From positions 8,369,374 through 8,433,373 of the forward strand of contig NC_092014.1 in assembly GCF_042242105.1 (NCBI RefSeq): DNA of 64,000 bases, read 5' to 3'. A program made the position numbers and the translations under genes. Under the pieces are notes generated by a model. The model was not told where the DNA came from and searched no databases. It saw nothing but the letters and a program-made list of their open reading frames with translations. Below, piece after piece: positions 60,369-64,000 of the stretch. The stretch comes from Pempheris klunzingeri. Lineage: Eukaryota; Chordata; Actinopteri; Acropomatiformes; Pempheridae. Each line of letters begins with the position of its first letter. The first letter of the stretch is position 1.

Positions 60369-60639
60369 ATGCTGTGGACACGGTGGCTCGTCCTGCTGCT
60401 CTGCTGGGGGGCCACAAGCGGCGAGCGGCAGCCGGCGGAGAGGGCCGGGCTCCCGGCTGAGGTCCGGACGGACTCCCGCAGACAGCGGTCCTCTCCACCG
60501 GTGGAGCCGCTGGACTTTGGGTTTGTACCGGCAGCGGTGTATGATACCCACGCTTACTACGAGCCAGGGCCCGTGGGCATCCTCTTCCACATGGTCCACG
60601 CTTTTCTCTACGTTGTTCAACCGAACTCCTTCCCTAAAG
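60369..60639 (+). CDS. prom1: Prominin-1, first coding exon (partial gene)
   Basis: Pentaspan glycoprotein (CD133 family) of plasma-membrane protrusions and photoreceptor discs. The exon encodes 90 residues plus one base and ends at a GT donor (AAAG|GTGAGA). It begins MLWTRWLVLLLCWGATSG, a clear signal peptide, followed by a short polar extracellular segment rich in Arg and Glu and then the conserved YEPGPVGILFHMVHAFLYVV QPNSFPK leading into the first membrane region, matching human prominin-1 (YEPGPIGILFELVHIFLYVV). The rest of the gene is right of the window. Teleosts carry prom1a and prom1b; tapt1 adjacency supports a prom1 orthologue, but which copy is not decidable here. Confidence 0.9.
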
Positions 60640-61307
60640 GTGAGATTATCCCCCCCCTCCATCCGTGCCCTTCATCCTCATCCTCATCTTCACTCTGTTT
60701 CTTATCCCTCTCACATGAGGACACAGGAAAATGATCAAGGCTTTACTTTTCCCTCTAAATGTAGCTCATCCATGTGGCTGCTGTGGTCATAGCAGGTGTT
60801 ACACTAAAATCTGTGACCCATCAGATACACTGACCTGATTAGGAAGTCTGTTATTGTTTTTGCAAATGTTTTCCAATGACCTAATGTTGTTGTTTTTTTT
60901 ATAATGGCTGTTTAGCAAAATGTGTGACAACAAGAACAAATGATGTAGCAAAGCATGAATGAAAGTGCAAGTGCTGACAAAAAAAACATACAGGCAGGTG
61001 CATTTTTGTGACAATATGACCATTTTACTATAAAAACTGAAACCACATCAGTGCTACTGTAATGTACTGACAAAAAAACTATATGTAGGAGATATGATAC
61101 AAACGTAGGACTCTGGTTAACAACTGTGGATTTATTTGAGTTATATCATATTAATGCATGATAATCCTTATCACTGTCCAGTGGCAGTGTCATTATGTGT
61201 TTGGATGGTATAGCTGTGATAGCAGAAACTGTGGCCTGTGGTGTATATACGTCTGTGTGCATCAGTATTTGGTAACACCATCAGTCTTTGACCTAAAGTA
61301 ATAGCTA

Positions 61308-61543
61308 CATGGTTTCCAATCCCAATGGGTTGAGACCCACCCAAGAGGTCCCAAGATGAAACTGAACAAGACTATTTAAGTGAGAGAAAAGACAAAAATG
61401 TCGATTACTTTCGCACACAGTTTTTGCTCAGGAAAACTAACTAACTCATGTCCACACTGAGGCCATGACCTGTGTTCAGGGGGCACAAGTAGACTTTGCT
61501 TTGTTTTAATGGACCACAAGTCACAAAGGTTGGAAACCAGTGG
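61308..61543. mobile_element. hAT-like non-autonomous element, second copy
   Basis: Begins ACATGGTTTCCAATCCC and ends GGTTGGAAACCAGTGG, imperfect inverted repeats. Internal GGGTTGAGACCCACCCAAG and GGTCCCAAGATG correspond to the relative at 29615-29791 (GGGGTGGGGCCCTTC, GGGTCCTGAGATGG). About 236 bp, no coding capacity, in prom1 intron 1. Confidence 0.65.
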
Positions 61544-63424
61544 CATCACAGACCCTTACTGACCTGTTGTACATCATAAACTAAACAACAAGTCCAAAAC
61601 AACATTGAAATCCTCCATGTGAAAGAATGTGAAAGTGACCACTTGATGGCAGGAATTATTAGCACGCTGCTGCTGAATCTGTATTCTCTCTCAGAGTGTA
61701 AATCTGAGACCACATGACCAACGTAATGTATGACTTCCAAATAACACACTCATAATCAAAATGCCACAAAGGCCAAAAGAGCACACGCACGGATGGAGCG
61801 GTTGAGCCCATAAACGGATGCTACTAGCAGATTAATGGGATCAATAGCTGTCATAGCTCATAAGTGAGTCCTCATCCTTAAACATTATGGAGGTGATTAA
61901 AAGGTGATCAGGTCTGTCACGTCATCAATACATACATAGCCAGCGTTTCCCCCCTGGTGTGTTACAGTAACCCAGTGATGGCTGCAGAGAGCTGCAGCCA
62001 ACTTTAACTGGTGTATTTATGAACTGTATGTGTAACTATGAGTGGTCACGTTGGAGGATGACATAGTGCAATAGGATTGAAGGTTTTAAATTGCTGCCAT
62101 TTTGGTGTCCAGGGTCAGAGCCGCTGGCTGGGTAATCAATTAGCAGATCAGCGATTAGAGGAGGCTTTCTCAGTCACCTGCATCACTGCATAATACCTTA
62201 ATCCACTGGACCATATGCTGCTACTGCCAGGGACTCTCCAGTGTAACTCACTGTCACACACACACACACACAGGTGGAGACCACCTGGACGTCACATCAC
62301 ACCCTCCCATGTCACATATCACATATGTATCCGTGCACAGAATCAAGCATGCTGCTCACACGCATGCACATACCTGGAGGATAGTTATTACACTGTTTAT
62401 AACTGCATTATTACTCAAGAGGATGAGGTTTAGGAGGTTCAGCGGACCGTGATGCTGCCTAAACTTCCCGTCATTAACAGATTAATAAGCACATTTTCAG
62501 TTGGCAGCAAGTCAGCAGTTCAGTTTCAAAACCTACATTAACTGGAGAAAAAAAAGTAGCTCTGGCCCTTTTTTTTAATAAAACAGTTTGTCTGTGAATC
62601 CAAAAACGTTTTGTTTTATTTGTTATGAGTAGAAGAATATGTGCATATTGCTCAAATGGCTTGAACAGACTTAGGACACAAATAAGAGACTGAATTAATC
62701 AACTCTAAATAATCATGTCTTTGGTAGAGGTTTACTTCTTAATTCAACACTAAGTATTTGGACGACAAATATCTAGTGTAAATTGTGTTTTGTTTCCATC
62801 CATATGTATGTACCTCTATGAGCATTAGTATTAATAGAATATTTCACATATTGTATAAATATTGTGATAGTTAACTCACTGGTGCAGTTTGATTTGGTAA
62901 GTGTAGTCCTTCAGAAAAATATTCAGCTGTTATACTGTTTTTATTAAGATCTGTACACCCTGGTAAGACCAGCAGCGTTTGTGTTTGGTGCACATAGTTT
63001 CGCATCTTGTGGAGGTTTGGTAGCAAAAACACAGTCTGCCGACTGAAAAAATATTACTTGTCAGTATTATTACTCGTGTTTTAAAAGTTCTGAAATTCTG
63101 AAACAATCTGCAAGAGTTTTTTGGCAAATAGAAGCTTTTGTGTCATATAGGTTGATCTTATTTCAATGCACTTTAAGAAAATGCAGCACAATATGTGATG
63201 TTGATACTAGTCTCTAGTATTGAATGCTGTTGCTCCGTCATTCCCACAGTGCTGCCGTCCATGATTGAGTTTGGCCTCCAGTTGGGTTAACTGTGCAGAG
63301 GTGAGCGGTTGGGGTCAGGGCTCAAGACTGAGTTCAGGTTAAAGTGGAGGAACGCAAATTGGTGTCACGGACACTGTGGAAAGGTTCATTACAGAGAAAC
63401 TCAAGGTTTTAAGTTTGATTTGAA

Positions 63425-63600
63425 ATGTAGATGCAGTCTTTAAAGGTCGCAGCTCATCGGGCAGACCGTTCCACAGGACAGGTCCACAGTAAATAAAAGC
63501 ACCTCTCCCAGCTCCTGGTCTTATTCTGGGAACAACCAGAGAGCCACAGACTGAAGACCTGAGGGGTCTGATGGGGGTGTAGTCAGTGGGATTGTCTAAA
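63425..63600 (+). repeat. Possible dispersed repeat fragment
   Basis: Contains GGGCAGACCGTTCCACAGGA, then GAGAGCCACAGACTGAAGAC and CTGATGGGGGTGTAG. This order resembles a fish repeat I have seen in many introns (a 'cattccacag...gatctgagg...gggggtgtag' pattern), but there is no second copy in the window. Unclassified. Confidence 0.4.
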
Positions 63601-64000
63601 GTTGATGAATCTCACAACAATGAACAATTTAATAATGTGGTGCAAAGAGCACTCTGTGGCAAAATCTCCACAAATCCCTGTTTTATTATTATTATTATTA
63701 ATGTAATTAATTTTTCAGGCGTTCAGAAGAAGTGCTCGAATCTGATTGTCAACAGAAAATGACAGAAGTGAGAAAGACTGTTAAAGCGGTCATCATTGGT
63801 TCTTTACTGGCTCTAAGTCTTCTAAGCCTGCAGACTTTCTCCTCAGCTCCCTTTACAAATCTGTGTGACGGTTGTTTTTATGGTGAAGGAGCATTTTGGA
63901 GTGTTTCACTGTTTGAGGAGGCAGTGTCTTATCCCTCTGATACACACAGGGTAGATTAGAGGATTAGCATCCACAGGGCTAATGCTAACACTGTGCAGCT

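Larger units (their letters stand above)
60640..64000 (+). other. prom1: prom1 intron 1 (continues past the window)
   Basis: No further prominin exon was recognised in the last 3.4 kb. It contains a hAT-like element (61308-61543), a short CA array (62255-62272), AT-rich sequence and a repeat-like segment at 63425-63600. Confidence 0.7.

Noticed and set aside
60045-60662. Minus-strand open frame of 205 codons over prom1 exon 1
   Set aside because: Antisense to the prominin-1 signal-peptide exon in GC-rich DNA; no domain, and it starts opposite an intron.

Overview
This window is nuclear DNA of a ray-finned fish, most likely a percomorph teleost. The genes are vertebrate genes with canonical introns. 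Introns are compact (the 13-exon lap3 fits in 5.1 kb), microsatellites of CA/TG type are abundant, and several dispersed repeats are ones I recognise from teleost genomes. There are no bacterial operons, CRISPR arrays, viral gene blocks or rRNA/tRNA genes. All eight genes belong to known families, and I found no convincing undescribed system.

Layout, left to right. (1) 72-10454, minus: the first three coding exons of cpe (carboxypeptidase E); the gene runs off the left edge and intron 1 is 9.6 kb. (2) 12138-15801, minus: msmo1 (methylsterol monooxygenase 1), complete, with a non-coding 5' exon near 17.1 kb and a CCAAT-rich promoter. (3) 19246-30587, minus: klhl2 (BTB-BACK-kelch protein), complete in 15 coding exons, including a 17-nt first coding exon and one GC-AG intron. 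(4) 32984-35206, minus: med28 (Mediator subunit 28), complete. (5) 35893-40989, minus: lap3 (cytosolic leucine aminopeptidase), complete in 13 exons. (6) 43003-45196, minus: clrn2 (clarin-2), complete in 3 exons. (7) 47042-55632, plus: tapt1, complete in 14 exons, head-to-head with clrn2. (8) 60369-60639, plus: the first coding exon of prom1 (prominin-1), whose first intron runs off the right edge.

Every exon model was checked by hand for splice sites and phase. Conceptual protein lengths are msmo1 291, klhl2 588, med28 180, lap3 519, clrn2 233 and tapt1 572 residues, all close to the human proteins as I recall them. From memory of the human map, cpe-msmo1-klhl2 corresponds to 4q32.3 and med28-lap3-clrn2-tapt1-prom1 to 4p15.32. 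The klhl2/med28 junction is therefore a rearrangement point relative to human, and human LDB2 and QDPR, which lie between TAPT1 and CLRN2, are absent here.

The genes are not a pathway. They cover prohormone processing (cpe), sterol synthesis (msmo1), ubiquitin ligase adaptor function (klhl2), transcription (med28), peptide turnover (lap3), hair-cell membrane function (clrn2), ciliary and skeletal development (tapt1) and membrane protrusions (prom1). The rest is introns and spacers with decayed DNA transposons (two Tc1/mariner relics, two hAT-like copies, MITE-like elements), LINE pieces, two minisatellites and long microsatellites including an uninterrupted (TG)73.
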